From the NCBI GenBank assembly GCA_947650285.1, contig CANTFL010001360.1, positions 533,183 through 597,182 of the forward strand: a stretch of 64,000 bases of DNA. The letters run 5' to 3'. The DNA is from Hyaloperonospora brassicae (Eukaryota > Oomycota > Peronosporomycetes > Peronosporales > Peronosporaceae). Of the stretch, positions 22,395-35,880 are shown one piece after another (the first letter of the stretch is position 1; each line of letters opens with the position of its first letter). The translations under genes were made by a program, and so were the position numbers. A model generated the notes under the pieces. It made no database searches, was not told where the DNA came from, and saw only the letters and a list, made by a program, of their open reading frames with translations.

Positions 22395-22836
22395 TGCTCC
22401 TTAAGTCAGAGGAATACTTAACGCTTTACGGGCAACTTTGGTTTAAAGAACTCGACTAAAAAAATCAACAAGCACAGAGAGATTACGGTCGCTAATCCAG
22501 GGGACTAAAAGCTTCAGAGAATCACAGCAAAGACTTCTCTCAGAGTATCTAACTTTTGAAAGGCGTTGCTAGACTCTTACCGATCCAAGATGCATCAGGA
22601 AGACACGTGTTCAACAGATCAGAATGGGAACTGAGCTTTATTTTTCCTCTTATCGAAAGAACACCTCAGACGAAGGTACTTCATCCAGACACTAATGTTA
22701 TAATTCATACCTTTTGAATATCACGTAACTCAGTGGCTGACACATGTCATCCCCCAACAACTGATTTGGTGTTCTAATATCGTTTTTAATGGGACTTCGT
22801 CTTGTGTATACCACACCCGTTCTGTAACCCCATTAC
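22395..22836 (-). repeat. Old solo LTR of gypsy family B
   Basis: Aligns by eye over about 440 bp with the family B LTRs at 43,598 and 50,714. Shared landmarks include AAGTCAGAGGAA near the left end, ACACCTCAGA in the middle, TGGTGTTCTAATATC, AATGGGACT and the closing ACCCCATTACA. Many substitutions and indels. No gag or pol of family B lies next to it, so it looks like a solo LTR left by recombination. Orientation follows the minus-strand element. Confidence 0.8.
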
Positions 22837-24186
22837 ATCGAGGGGGGCAAGAATTGTACAAATGGAGAAGGCTGTGCTTTTACGCAGCAAAAGCCGATAG
22901 CGGCGGTAGGGCCCAAAGATGTGGTAAAGATGCGATTACGGATAGCAGACGCGGGTGACACTCAAAGCAGTACATCGCAGGAAAACCACATATTTTGGGG
23001 TTATACATGAAAAGATCTGATGACCTTGGGCAGTCCGCGAGTATGGACAAATTTAGAATGCCATCCAGATTAAACACTAGCCACCAAAGTGGGAGTAATG
23101 GCACGTGTGCGATGAAACAGTTCCGATGATACGGCGCATAAAATTCGGGGGGGGGGTAAAGAGAACAATAATGTAGCGAAGCGCAAGAAAGTAGAATGGC
23201 CGCTGGGGTGTAAACGCTCAAGTCTTGAGGAGATTCCCACTGATAAGACTAAAGGTCGATTGATTTAGACACGCTACCGTCGAAGAATCACAGTCGTCTG
23301 GGGATTTCGTAATCCCCCTGAAGTGTTAATCAATAGGCAAATATACATGAAGTAAGGCTTACTGGCATCTCATCAAGATCCATTCATCGATAAAGCGCAG
23401 AATATTACAGCAATCGATGCCAGTGATAGACCGCCATCTCAGCAACTTCGATTTGTGGCATGAAGTACCGCGAGGTTGAGAAGACGGTGTAACTGCAAAG
23501 GATCAAACGCCATATTTAGATTGCGAGCGCGATACACTAAAGCTGAAATCGATAGACGAGACGCGTGTAGACCTGCGCAAGTTTTAAGGCCGAAGAGTTT
23601 CGCTGACAACTTAAATTGCTAAGAACCTTGACATGTTCATGTGGCAAAAGGCCTTGGATATCATGAAGAAATAGTGGTTTTTATCGAGTGCGGTATAGGG
23701 CGAGAACCCTACACTTGGAACAATTAATTAAAGTCGTCGATATCGATTAGTAAAGATCTATCAGCCGGAGCAGTTTCTCCACATCTGCTGTAGATCGTGC
23801 TAAAAGATTAGTTTGATCCGCAATATAAAGTTCAGTCAGTCAACTTCCTGGAGAGATGGGACTCCATGAGTTGGACAAGAACGCAAAATTTAGTACTGCG
23901 AGCAAGACAGAAAGAGGTCGCCTTGTTTGACCCTACAGGTGAAGTCCACTGATGTCAGAAACCTCCCGTTGACCAAAATATTTCGGGAGCTTAGAGTTAC
24001 CGGACAGCACCAGGATCTACGAGCAGATATGGGGACCACAACCCATTTGGAGGGAGAACACAAGACGCATACAAATATCCCACGCGGTCTTGAGCCTTTG
24101 TTCGATCAATGGACACGCTTTATCTGCTACATTTACTAACTGTCAGCGATTGCTGTAGATCATAAACAGATCGATTATAATATCAA
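22837..24186. other. AT-rich DNA, nothing recognised
   Basis: Short ORFs only; no motif I can name. Lies between the solo LTR and the family C element. Confidence 0.5.
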
Positions 24187-24201
24187 TGTGGTTAAGTGGT
24201 G

Positions 24202-24251
24202 GTCACATATTCCTTGTGATCCCGACTCTCCACTGGCGACCGGACAACCGA
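24202..24251. repeat. Family C terminal repeat block (3' side)
   Basis: A 50-bp block closely similar to 35,831-35,880, sharing CCCGACTCTCCACTGGC and a following CGGAC-ACCGA. Direct orientation at both ends of the element fits LTR remnants. Confidence 0.6.
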
Positions 24252-25383
24252 ATAACGGATAAGGTAACTTGATTTCGTGCTCTGGGTTGTTGTTCTTGCT
24301 CACCTTGTGTACCCGTCGGTGGGGAGGGTTGCGCTCTTCTTGGTGGACTTGGGTTGAAGATGAACTTGACCATTTTAGGGATTGGTGTTCATCGGGTGAA
24401 GAATTTTCACCCGGTCAAACGTAGGGGTGGATCGAGTGGAAATTTCACTCGATCGCGTGTATACTTGGTCGCTCTCCCAGAGTTGCCTGTATCCAAGGGT
24501 GATGCTTGATTCGCGAGTCTCCTGACCACTTGAGCCGTCTCGCGATCTTGAAACTGATCCGTAAGGTTCCCTGCATCCGATCGCAGTTGATGGGGGGAGT
24601 GAACTGATGTTCCGCCTGGCCAAAAAATACAAGGGCGAAGCTTGCAGAGACGTGGGTGACTCTCTGTTGAATGGTAGGCCAAAGATCCTGCCCGGGAGAA
24701 GTCGACGCGTGTCTTTCGTTGCAAATTCAATTATGTTTAATGTCAACCAATCAAATCCAAACCCTATGACTATGCCTATCTGTCCGCTAGATTTCTGTTG
24801 CGCATCGTCTGTCTATTTCATTCACCCCTTGCATAACGTGGTCCCCAGTCGATACTCGGGTGGTGGATCGCTCGGGTAGTGGATCGCGGTATGTGGTCCA
24901 CAGCAATGATGTATCCACACAATCAAGCGTTACACACCCAGGATGGATCGTGATCAGTCTCTCGAGTTTTGGATTGGGCATCCATCGTCGAATCGCCGTC
25001 ACTTCTGAGACCTCGCATATTTAATGATCTTGACGATCCACTCCTCCAGCCTACTTTCATATTCACCTCTCTTCCATTGTCGCTATCGATCCAGTAATCC
25101 GGATGATATTCACCTCTCGAGTGATCCGATCCTTGTAACTTGGCGATCCAAGCCCTTGATCGCGGATCGTGATCGGTCAGTCGCCAATCCTTGACTATAC
25201 TCCTTCATGGCCGTCAGGTAGGCCAATCCGCATAACTTCAACCGTCGTTTTCTGTCACTCAGTCGTTTGATCCCATCATTCGTTCCAACGGGCACATTTC
25301 TGAGTGCCTTCCACGAACCAAATTGATCACACAATTAATGCGGTCAGCACGATACTCACTCTCCATCAGTATTCCTCTGCGCT

Positions 25384-27775
25384 TCTCCACAACCGTCCTC
25401 TACACCGTCGATCGACATAGTGTCGATCGACTATGCATCCGCATCATCCATAAAACCTGCATCGTCCGCACCTTCCAGCTCGCCTTCGTCTTCTATTACC
25501 GCTTCGGAGACTGGTAACCCGCTCCCACCTTCTTCCTCACCACCAGTTTTGACTGGTGCTAGACGTACCGTGTTACCTTCGACTCGGGTGAGTGCTTCGC
25601 CCTTGATGGATCAAGAGACTCTCAACTAGACGATCGCGGCACTCTACGATCAACTGGGCCTTCAAGAAGCGGTTGTAAGTGACTACCACTCCTTGGAGAA
25701 AGCATGGCAAGACCAAAAGTTGCAGATCGCCGACTTCGGGTGGAATTGCGATCGTACGTCGAGATCTACCCGCGCTTGGCTGCGTATGTCCAGCAACGAT
25801 ATGTCGGGCTCCGGAGCGATCACCAGAACTTGATCGAGAGATCCCGCGAATATAAAACGGAGCTGGCACGACGCGGGATTCAAGATGAAGTGATCTGATA
25901 ATTCATGACTGGCTCTCTTAGAAGCCGAAATTTTTTTGTAACAAGCAGAGTATCGGCGCATTTGCGAACTGGCCATCGCCTAACAGCGAATGTAGACGTT
26001 GACTTCGTGCCTGGCTGCCGCGGAACAAAAGCCAGGGAGATCTTCAATCAGCCACGGACAAGACGTCCAAGTACAAGAAACGTTTCAACCAGGTTGAAAA
26101 GAAACTTGGGACCGCCAAAAAGGCGCTGGAAGACTTGTCGGAGTCATACCAAGGTCGTCTTCGCGAACAAAAAGAGGAGCGGTCGGCTCGCTAATCGGGA
26201 AGCCAGGTCGGATCGCCTGCGCAGTCAAGCATTGTACTGGAAACAGAAGTGCCGCTCGGCCGTACGCTATTGCGACGTGATCCGTACCCACCTGGCTCAG
26301 CTGGCTTCCGGCACCCACCCAACAAACAAGAATTTTCGTCTACGAAACTTGATCTTTCGATAAAGCGTCTTCTCGCAGCAAAGATGACGCAATCTGAAAC
26401 GGATTCGGTGGATACCCTCTCGGCCAAGTCCGCCGATGGGCCCCCGAAATCCACTGGGTCTGTGCAATCTGCCACATAGTCCGGATTCAATGGAACACCC
26501 CGCATCTTTGCGCTATCTTCTAGATCAGCTCGCTCTGACGAGACCAAAACCACGTCAGGATCTTCTCGGAATCCCTTCACCCCAAGGCATTGCAAGTAAC
26601 ACACGATCCGCATCCCAAACAGGAAGTAATCGGGTCCAGAATCTATTGGCCAGCGATCCGTCTCTCTCCGATAGAGAGCCATTGGACTAGTATGAAGAGG
26701 ATATCCTGGCCGCCTTGTCTGAATCGCGCTCTTTGTTGCGGCGCCGTTGATCGTCGGGCAATGCTCCGCCTTCTTCCGGACCGACTGCTGCCCCAATTCT
26801 CGCGGATTCTCCCAGTCCATAGTCTGGATCGCCCCGACCTTCTAATATATCCGCACCTCCTGCGAAGCGTCCAGTGTAGAAGGTGGACCTCTTTGGTGAA
26901 GCGTCAAGCGACTCCGACAGATTGGTCAGCATGACCAGTGAAGCGCGAGATGCCGATAATGCTCTGCTTACACCAGCTGAATACGACCGTTTACCCTCGA
27001 CTCGGGTACCCCGCGATGAATGGTTTCCCGGATACCGCGACCGGGTACCTTGTTCTCACCTCCACATACACCCGTGGTCGATCTGTCGTGTCATCTTGAC
27101 ATGCGTAGTGGAGCTGGGTGTGGGTACCCTGTTCTATCATCTGACAAGGCCGAAAGGATACATCTTCCTAGCCCCCACAGCCCCTCGATCCAACGCTGCG
27201 CCGCCTGAGTCCGAGTAGATTCCACGGTGGGTCACTTCGGCTCAAGTGTTGGCGCTATACCGGCAAGAGCCTTAGAACAACTATCCAAGCCAAGTCACTC
27301 CTGTCTCTTTTCACGCGACCAATTGGTTCGCTGAGGTGTCGACCATGTATCGCGACTTCGAGTCCGGCACTGGCAGGCTCTGTGGAAAGCAACCCACGCC
27401 ATATTCCTGTCAATCGAGCAGGGCGGTCGCGATCCGGAGATGTCGAAGCTTTACAAGCAACGCAAACAGCGGTGATCGCGATCCGGCCCCCGGTGAAAAC
27501 TGTGTTGCAATTTTCATCCTTCAAGAAATGATCGACGGGCATTGCGATCTGAACTTTTTCCTGGATCCCTCCTTCATGCATCTCCCTTCCACGGTTGAGA
27601 TCCGTTCATGGTATCCGGATCTTGGCGATCCACAGAAGAACACACCTAACCTTATCTCAGCGCTGACGCGACTGGATTCCTCTGAACCTTGGTGCAACCA
27701 GTTTTCGATCCCGCATTTAGGATCACCCAGGGTCGTCGATCGCCCGTCTGGCCGGGTTTTTTTTCGGAAGTAGTC
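25384..27775 (+). pseudogene. Antisense ORF of family C: coiled-coil protein, frame-broken
   Basis: Between pol and the 3' end the plus strand, opposite to the element's own direction, looks coding across shifting frames. An Ser/Pro-rich start (about 25,420-25,560) is followed by helical, Lys/Glu/Gln-rich segments: LEKAWQDQKLQIADF at about 25,700; RSREYKTELARRGIQDEVI at about 25,840; and KRFNQVEKKLGTAKKALEDL at about 26,080. These read as coiled coil. Later an acidic patch (LFGEASSDSDR, about 26,885) and a C-terminal segment (DLNFFLDPSFMHLPSTVE, about 27,550) end at 27,773-27,775. At least four frame breaks. No known domain. It is not env-like (no signal or membrane span seen) and its function is unknown. 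Confidence 0.5.
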
Positions 27776-28211
27776 CATAGCGATCCCGGCAGTCGCTTCA
27801 ACTAATCATTCAATACATCTCGATCATTTTCTTCTTCTTCGATCGTCACATGAATTGGATCTCATTTACCTTTTCATATACTCACTGCGATCGGGCTTTG
27901 ACACCCAAGATCGCCACACACCACCTCTACCAATTCTCCCTCTACAACCTTCTTGCAGGCCGATTCCGATTCGGCACATCGGCTATTGATCCACCGCTGC
28001 TTCGTGTGATTGCATCACCTCGAAGAGATTCTTGCTGGCCCGATCGCGATCGAACTCTTGCATCAAGGTTCCACATTTTAATTCTTCCTCGTCTGTCTAT
28101 GTCGGATTGCTTGTTCCCTACCATTGCACCTTGGCGTTGAGCTCTGCCAAAACGGGTCCGTCTACCGAATCACATATCCATTATCTTTCTCAACTTCAGA
28201 TTCACCTTCAT

Positions 28212-31200
28212 CTAATTTGCGACCCAGCTATGTTCCGGCAGCATTGCTTCGTCAAAACCTAGCCGATCCGCCTTCTCAGCATTCAGCTGGCTCCTCGGCC
28301 GATCGAAGAAGATCGTTACTCGCTTAATCTTGGATATATGTACCAGTGGGACCAATCGATAGGGAGTACCCAAAACTTCCAACCGCACCGCGTGTCTTCC
28401 GCAGAGTTCCCTTACCCATAATGGTCCGTGCCACCTGTGTGCCAGCTTTCGGGCGTATCCTTCCTTCATCCGATCGAAATAGAGCCATACTTTCGATCCA
28501 ACCTTGATCTCATATGATCCTTCCTCAGTATTGTGTTGATCGGCCCGGTCCTCGATCGCGATCCGTGGACTATATTCAACGACTTTTCTCGATCGTAGAA
28601 ATTGACGTTGTATATGATATCGCCATCTTCATGGTTGTCGTTCCCGTTCTTTGGTACTAACCAATGGCAAAGTCGCTTCCAACGTCGATCTTGGGTCCCA
28701 ACCTTGGATCAGGTAGAATGGAGTATCTTGTCGCACAAGATCCTGTGCCGTATTGATGGCGAACGTCAAACCCTCGGTGTATTCGTCCCAATCCTTCTGA
28801 TTCGTATCTGTGACATAAATTTTCAAAGCTCTCGTCAGTGTTTTCACCATACTTTCTGCATTCCCATTCGTTAAGGTCGGTACACCATGGTTTCACGTTG
28901 TTTCTGCCCCGCGATCCTACTGAACGCTCGGAAGAAATAGGAGATGAATCCTGACTCTCGATCATGGCTGATCAATTCACTTGCCTCAAATCTTCGAAAC
29001 ACACACTCCTCGTAACTCTCAGCGATCGTTTGTGCAGTTCTGGAGGAACTCGCCTTGGCAATCACGTACCTTGAGAAAAGATCCACCCACAACAACAACT
29101 CGGTGTTTCTTTCGAAAGATCGTGGTAGTGACGGTATGTGATCCATCGCAATAATTTGAAAAGAGTATGTGGCTTGGAAATTCCCAGGAGATTCGCCGCG
29201 AATAAAACGTTTCCCTTTTCCCGTCGTGAAATCAACACATTCTCCCACGGAATTGCTGGACACTCTGATAGAGTCCTCTCCAGTGAAAGTTAGACTGGAT
29301 TTGTTAGTATGTTCTGTCTATCCATTGGTGGCCGCCCTCCAGACTTGTGTATAAGCGATTCATACCTCTTGCTGCAGTAGTTCTGGTATCACCAAATGAA
29401 CCATCTCCACGCAACTATCTGTATCTTTCGTTGATCGAGGGCATAAAAACAGTAGTCCGCTCGTCTACTTCATATTCGGACGCGATCCGAGCACTTAGTT
29501 TTGCTTCTTCGACACTGAGCTTCGTTACGTACCGGATTGGAAATTCCTTCAGGTTGACAATCCACTTCTACGCTTTCTGCGCCTGTTTAATTCTCTAAAT
29601 TTAGACCTGCCGAACGAATTCCTATTGCAGCACTTCAGGCGATCACCGTCTCCTTATAGCTGACCTTGTGACGGCAGCTATTTTCACGACTTGATCGACA
29701 CTTTTGGGTGCCAAAAACTCGTCCAACTGGTTTAACGAACGTAAATCCTGACGATCTTGATCGGTTAGAGCGATCGAGCCTTGCTCTTTTTGCAAAGCCT
29801 TGCTTTCCAGCCGGTCAGCACTTTAATTCCATTCTCTCTTCATATAGAAGAATTCGTGGATCGGCCACGATCGGAGTTTCTCCATAGCCTTATGACGTAA
29901 CAACTGCAATCCGGGCGCTTTGCAATCGATTTCTCCCCGCATCTCCCTGATCACAAAGTTAGAATCGCCACAAATGATGATACGCCCCCGCGTCTGATAG
30001 TTCACGAGATCGAAAACTGGTAGCAATCCACGGTACTCAGCCTTATTCACTGTCAAGTCCGTCGCGTATTCGGCTGCAGCAGTCACTATCGTCCACTCTG
30101 GGAGCCTCCATCCTATTGCGCTATATGACCCGCCTTTTCGTTTAATCCGGGCTGATCCATCAAAACTGACCACCCAGAGATGTTCACCCTTCTCCGCCGT
30201 TGATGGAGGCATACTTATAGTATGATGCGGCTGTGTCTGAGGGGCGATCGCGATCAACATCTCGTCAACCACTTTGCGCGGGGTTTTGCTGGCAAGGAGT
30301 GTATCAAGTACTTCGTCTTCACCCTTTCACACTTCTTGATCTCCAGCGTCCAATTAAATAACAACGCTGTCCATCTCCTTAGCATCCCATTAAGGTTGGA
30401 AGATTGTATCAGCCAGGCTAACGTCGAATGACGTGTGGACACCTTGGCTTCTCGTGCAACCAACATGGTGTAGCCGATATTCAGGATGCGCAACAGAGCT
30501 AAAACCTCTTTTTCCACCATTCCAGATTTAATCTCATCGGGTTTTAGCGATTTGGTAGTGAACGTTACAGGCCAGTATGTTCCGTCGTGTTCTTGTAGCA
30601 AAGCTGCAGATACTGCCCATTTTACTAGCATATACCGCGATGACTGGTGGACGATCCGGATCGAAGTGTTTTGGAATCGGAGTTTTAGCGATCTTATCCT
30701 TCAACATGGTGAACGATATCATCGCTTTCTCCCATCGACTTTTACCCGTTGAAGTCCGTTCGTCCCCTCTAACACAAGAAGACGCTGGATCACCCCTTGT
30801 AAGACCGACACGATCTGGATCGCTGTCACCTTGATCTTTGCGATCGTTTACTTTCGGATTGGCCCCTGTAACCTCGATAAGATCTGGATCGCTGTACCAT
30901 CGACACTTCCGATCGTCAACCCTTCTTCATTCCGTATAGGCGATTCCGTCTTATTCATTCGGCGAATTTCGTGGAAATCTACTTTGCGTACTTCGTAGAG
31001 CACTGATGCGTATATTGCAAAGTCTTCAATGAATCGGCTATAGTAATTCAAACTTCCTAGGAACTACTGCATCGACCGCAGAGATCGAGGAAACGGGATA
31101 TTAACCAGCGATCAGCGAGTCTTTGGGTGGACTTCCATTCCAGCGTGTGATACTTGATGACCGATATAATCCACCTTGCGCCGTCCCTAAAAACTTTCGG

Positions 31201-33300
31201 TCGGACTGATCGACAAATTACACTTGTTGCATACACGCAGCAATACTTCTACTCTTTTGTATACAGCAGTCCACGAAGTAGCTGGAATTAGTATATTATC
31301 GATGTACGGTCTCCGACCTAGCACAGAAGATTTCTGATTGGTGCCCGGTTCCCCTTCTGTGAACAAGTCGATCCGTTTGGACGGCTCCATAGAGGGTGCG
31401 TCCAGATCAGCACCGATCATCAAATGACCATACAATGCATTGTCGATCAGGCTCTGGTGAATCCGCGGAGCATTCTTTAACTATAACAGCATCCGTAGCC
31501 ATTCAAATACCCCTGATGGTGTAATGAATGCTGATATACTTCTTGCTCGTTTTGTCGTCTCTACGACCCAAGTCCGCTCGATTTGTCCAGTGAGCAATAT
31601 TACATCGCTTTGTCCATGTCTTGTAATAGTTTGCTGATCAATGGCATTGGATATACCATCAGCCTTGTTAGATCATTTACTCGTCGACATTCGACACACA
31701 ATCGAATGTCTTCGCCATTCTTCTTGATAATTACGACAATCGGCTAATCCCATAGTGATGTAGAAGTCGACTAATCTTGGCTGAGACCAGTACTGAGATC
31801 AAATCCGCTAGTTATCACGAAACGTGGGCGCTACTGGCCGTACTCTCTGTACGATCGGGCTCGCTTCTTCCACGTCAAAATAGTATGTCGCCCCTGTGCG
31901 GCTGGAGGGAGTGAGTTCCCCTTGCTAATTAGAAGGTGTTTGTTTCTCCATATCGATTGTCTTAATCATTTATAGTCATCAGTCAGTGGTAAGTCTAGAT
32001 CCCCTACCTGAATATGGTCAATCGTAACTTAGGCAGTGGGCATAACAATGTCAGGCAATACCGCCATGTGTTGATCCACGTCTTTGGCGTACACTTATCC
32101 ACTTTCGTGACGATAGGTAGAGAAGTCCGGCTTTACCGCGATGTGGCAATACTCCGGAAATGTCTCTTCATCAATCTTTACATCCGGTGAAGGTTGGACC
32201 TCTTTCGTCGACTGATCGCCTGCCCCGTCGGTCGTCAGTCGTTCGTGAACCGCATTAACCACAGGCAGTACGCTTGTTGATCGATGATCCACCTGTAGGT
32301 CGTCGATCACGTGGCTCCATTCGTCATGCGATCGATCGGTATTCTTTTCCTCTTGTGTTCCGCCTCTTTCCATTGGCCTTTCGGATGATCGATCGCCTCC
32401 GCCCTTCCCCTCGATCGTGTCAACGACACATGGTAGTGGCTCCAAACGTGGAACGACTTTTTTCGTCTAGGATCGAGATGTCCGTTGATTCATTATTCTA
32501 TTTTGGTCGACTCAAAATCTTCTTTGGTGTAGGGCATGGTAGGTGATCCACAAGCGGACCAACGTATTCAGGCGGCAGTTCTTCCCCTTTTTCTGTCGTT
32601 GCTTCAAATGCTAGAGTCTGTCACTCGTTGTACTTTCGTGATCCAACTGAGACGCAGACTGGGTATCGATGCACCATATCGGCAGCCATAATCCATATTA
32701 AAGCCGGTACGCGATCGAGGGTAACTACGTTATCGCTGAGATTTGTCAGATGGAAGTACTTAATCCGACCCATCCCGGTGGTCACGGTGGGTACCCATGT
32801 TGGATCGCGCGCTCATCCACAGCTTGGCGTTGGACTGGATATAACCGATCCCTATCGTTGTCGATCTACCGACTGATAGAACCACATGCTGTTCTGGGAT
32901 CCCGATAGGCTGCATGGACGATCCGTAAAGAGTTCTGCGTCCTGCTAGATGAATCATCACTTCATCCGGCAACACCAACGTCTCATCAGCTGAATAAAGA
33001 CGTATGCCTGCAGGCACCATGAAAGCCATACCCAGGATAGCTTCTTGACCGACTTGATCACCCACCCAAAAATCATAATAGTAAACCAGCGATCCTTTTA
33101 GAGTGATCTTGATCTTGGTACGTCCTTTGGCCATGTACGTGTTTTCACCTACCCCACAGACTCCTGTTTCTGATTTTCCTCAATAATACCTCCTACCTTA
33201 CGAGAAAATGCAGTGTCCACGATCGAGATCTCAGCCCCCGAGTCAAGTAGTATTGTGGTCTTTTCATTGTTGATCTTTCCAACCACTTTAGCTTGTTTGA
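28212..33300 (-). pseudogene. Family C pol pseudogene (PR-RT-RH-aRNH-IN)
   Basis: Protease: LLDSGAEISIVD at about 33,250-33,215. RT: PYIDNILIPATSW at about 31,305-31,265, where YIDD has become YIDN, removing a catalytic Asp; NYYSRFIEDFA follows at about 31,050. RT-linked RNase H: residues around 30,630-30,260. Second RNase H: SFDGSAR, NKAEYRGLL and CGDSNFV supply the D, E and D of an archaeal-type RNase HI (30,272-29,823). Integrase: MDHIPSL and VDLFSRYV, then a C-terminal domain ending WVAN at 28,212. Stops and frameshifts occur in nearly every segment, so nothing full length can be made. Confidence 0.75.
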
Positions 33301-33576
33301 ACTATTTTCCTACTGTATGATATTTTATATATGCCCTTGAATCGCCTGGCGCTGAGACAAGTTCCATCTTGGTGGGCGATCGGGCTTAATCGTCGTGTGG
33401 TCTAGCAATCGAAACGGAACGCAGAAGTTGTGAAGATGTACATGTACTATTTGGATTATCCTGATTGTCGTCGTTTCCGTTGACCAACTTCCTCTCCACA
33501 AATGCATATATGCAGAGCCTAGAATCTCGGCTCGTACCAGATTCCAACCTGGCGAGCTTCCTAAGTTCAGCATCTT

Positions 33577-35308
33577 CTAGGCTTGTTCCGGCAACATTCC
33601 GGCATGCTTGTTAGGAACATACCATTGGCGGATCATGTTATAAAAATGTTCCATCAAGCACTTTCCTTCGTCGTGGAAGTTTTGCATACGGAACACACGT
33701 AGTAGCACTTGTTCGCAGGATGACCCTTGCGTCCACACTTCTGACACGTCAGTCGCTTCCAACATCCGCGATCGTCATGATTCTTCGACCCACAGTGCGT
33801 ACACACTGTTTGAGGCTTCCCACGATCGTATTACCTCTCTTGATCAAATCTCTCATTTTGGACGATCGGGTCTCCTGGCTTCTAAGCACGATCCGCAGCT
33901 GCAGCCATGTACATATTTCGTCGATCCGAGTCAGTATCTGATTTGCTTGATTCAACGTCTGATCAACTGCTCTCTCTCTTTTTACGTGGATCGCCGTCAC
34001 ATCCCGAGCCGGTCTCTCTGACATTTTAGCTGCCTGTGATGTTAGACGCTGTCAAAATATACTCGACCCCATAGAGGCGTAAACTCCTCGGACTTCCATG
34101 TTCTCGCATTTTTGCAGCATTTCTTCCAGATCGTCTGCATCTCCAAGGCGTAAAATTGTTAATATCCTCACCAGCTCGCGATCGTCCAGGGTATCAATGT
34201 AATAATGCACATGTTCCTTGCGGATAGTGAACGGCCCATCTCGTATCGGGATCTTCGCCCGGATCGCAGCCCCATCAGACGGTATAAGTACCTTAATGGA
34301 GTCTCGTTAGGTCGCTTACGGGATTGGTAGTAGCGTCTCCCAACCGATATGCCGTTCTTCGCTTCGTATTTGGCCATGAAGCCTTCCAGGAATTCTTTCC
34401 ACGAAGTCCTCGTCGAGCGGCTAAGCTGTTTATACCAATCACGCGCCGGTTCCGTGAGAAGATCGCTGAACACCAGATACTTTTCCGCGTCAGACGCCTG
34501 ATCACGTAGGAATGCCGACTTCTCCTTACTGAACCAGATTATGACCCGTTCTTCATTCTTTTCTCATAAAGCAAACTCTTTCACTTTAGGCTATGGCAGA
34601 AATCCTAATTTTTTGGTTGGAGAACCCATTACCATCCACTGTCCCTGTCGTTGCCACATGTGGTAATCTCTCATTCCTTGGTCTCGGTGCTCACGGCCGT
34701 AGTCGTGTGATCTACCAAGACGCGATCCAACCGACTCCATGTCGATATGTGGAATATAAATCTCCGATTTAGGTGGGTGAACAGCCGATCGTCCGGCCAT
34801 TATACGGGCTTACTCTAGCTCATGTTGCTTCATGGCTGTTCAAAAATAGGACTTCACCTGATCTGATTCGCCCAGGTTCATGAACTGCGTCGCTGTAACC
34901 TTTCCTGATTGATCTTCCGCCTCGTTCAGTTCAAGTTTCTTCCGCAATAACTTTGCGCCCCTTGGTCCTAGCAGCATCCGTTGGATACCGACCAAATACT
35001 TAGAGTCTTCTTTTGACTGCTGAAGCACCATGGGGCGATCCCGCGTACTCAGCCTTAGAGGGATCTTTGATCGGTTTGAAAATTTGATCCCTCGTGACCC
35101 GCGGTTTGATCCGTCTATTCGTGGTGCCGATCGGCCGGTTCGGGTTGTCTCCAGGGTCACGTATGCCTATGAGCGGAGTCAACGTTATAAACAGCGACTG
35201 TCCGGCAGCTATCACTCTATTATGGCTGCACTCTAGTATCATGTGTGTATTGAACGTTCCAGCAGTGAACCCCGCCTCTGTTAGTAGGTTAATTTCGTCG
35301 ATCGCCAA
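33577..35308 (-). pseudogene. Family C gag pseudogene with two CCHC knuckles
   Basis: The gag core is readable at 34,473-34,168 (FSDLLTEPARDWYKQLSRST, then YYQSRKRPNETPLRYLYRL). Two nucleic-acid-binding zinc knuckles follow at about 33,810-33,690: CTHCGSKNHDDRGC and CQKCGRKGHPANKC, both CX2CX4HX4C. Frame breaks separate the core from the knuckles and from the upstream part (35,308-34,840), whose assignment to gag is only by position. Confidence 0.65.
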
Positions 35309-35830
35309 TCTTTACATTTTATTTCGCAACCTACTGACTTTAGGACTTGATCCATCTTCTCCTTCTTGACCTTGTCTCTGGATTGATTATTCTTGTAGAC
35401 GTTTCGATCTTGTTTCACCGCGGCTAGCTTCTTAAAGTTTAGAGATCTTCGCTTCTTTCTTCGTCATTTCTGATGGTTCGTCTGCTATGAATGAAGATCG
35501 TTAATGGAAATCCCCCTAGGACTTTCATACTGCAGATCGTGCTTTGCAGCGCGATCTGCGATGGCTACCGAAGGTACCCCAGGAGGGGTTTGGGGGTTTC
35601 TTGTAGATCATGCGACCGGTCTTCCTCTTTTGTTTTCGTATCGTCGAAGCCCCTACCAAAACTTTTACGATCCAGAGATCCTTCATTCTCACGCGTCTGC
35701 GTCGATCCTTCTTTCTCTAGCGCTTCTACCCAGGTTCAGTCTTGATCTTGAATTCTCCGCTCAGGGACTCATGGTAAATTCCCGAGTCACCAGAAAATCT
35801 GGACACGCGCACCACTGTACACGATTGGTA

Positions 35831-35880
35831 ATCACAAATTTGTTGCGTTCCCGACTCTCCACTGGCTCCCGGACGACCGA
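35831..35880. repeat. Family C terminal repeat block (5' side)
   Basis: Partner of 24,202-24,251 in direct orientation; see that entry. Confidence 0.6.

Larger units (their letters stand above)
24187..35880 (-). mobile_element. Degenerate Ty3/gypsy element with two RNase H domains (family C)
   Basis: On the minus strand the order is gag (about 35.3-33.6 kb), protease (about 33.23 kb), RT (about 31.3 kb), the RT-linked RNase H (30.6-30.3 kb), an extra archaeal-type RNase H (30.27-29.82 kb) and integrase (29.26-28.2 kb). A plus-strand ORF then lies between pol and the 3' end. Related direct 50-bp blocks at 24,202-24,251 and 35,831-35,880 mark the LTR regions, but exact LTR ends are not clear, so both boundaries are approximate. 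All frames carry stops, so the copy is dead. Gypsy elements with this double RNase H have been described from oomycetes and, independently, from plants. The interior is visibly rich in GATC/CGATCG words compared with the rest of the window. Confidence 0.8.

Noticed and set aside
22395..24186. Second full family B element behind the old LTR
   Set aside because: No gag, protease or RT motif of family B adjoins the LTR on either side; a solo LTR fits better.
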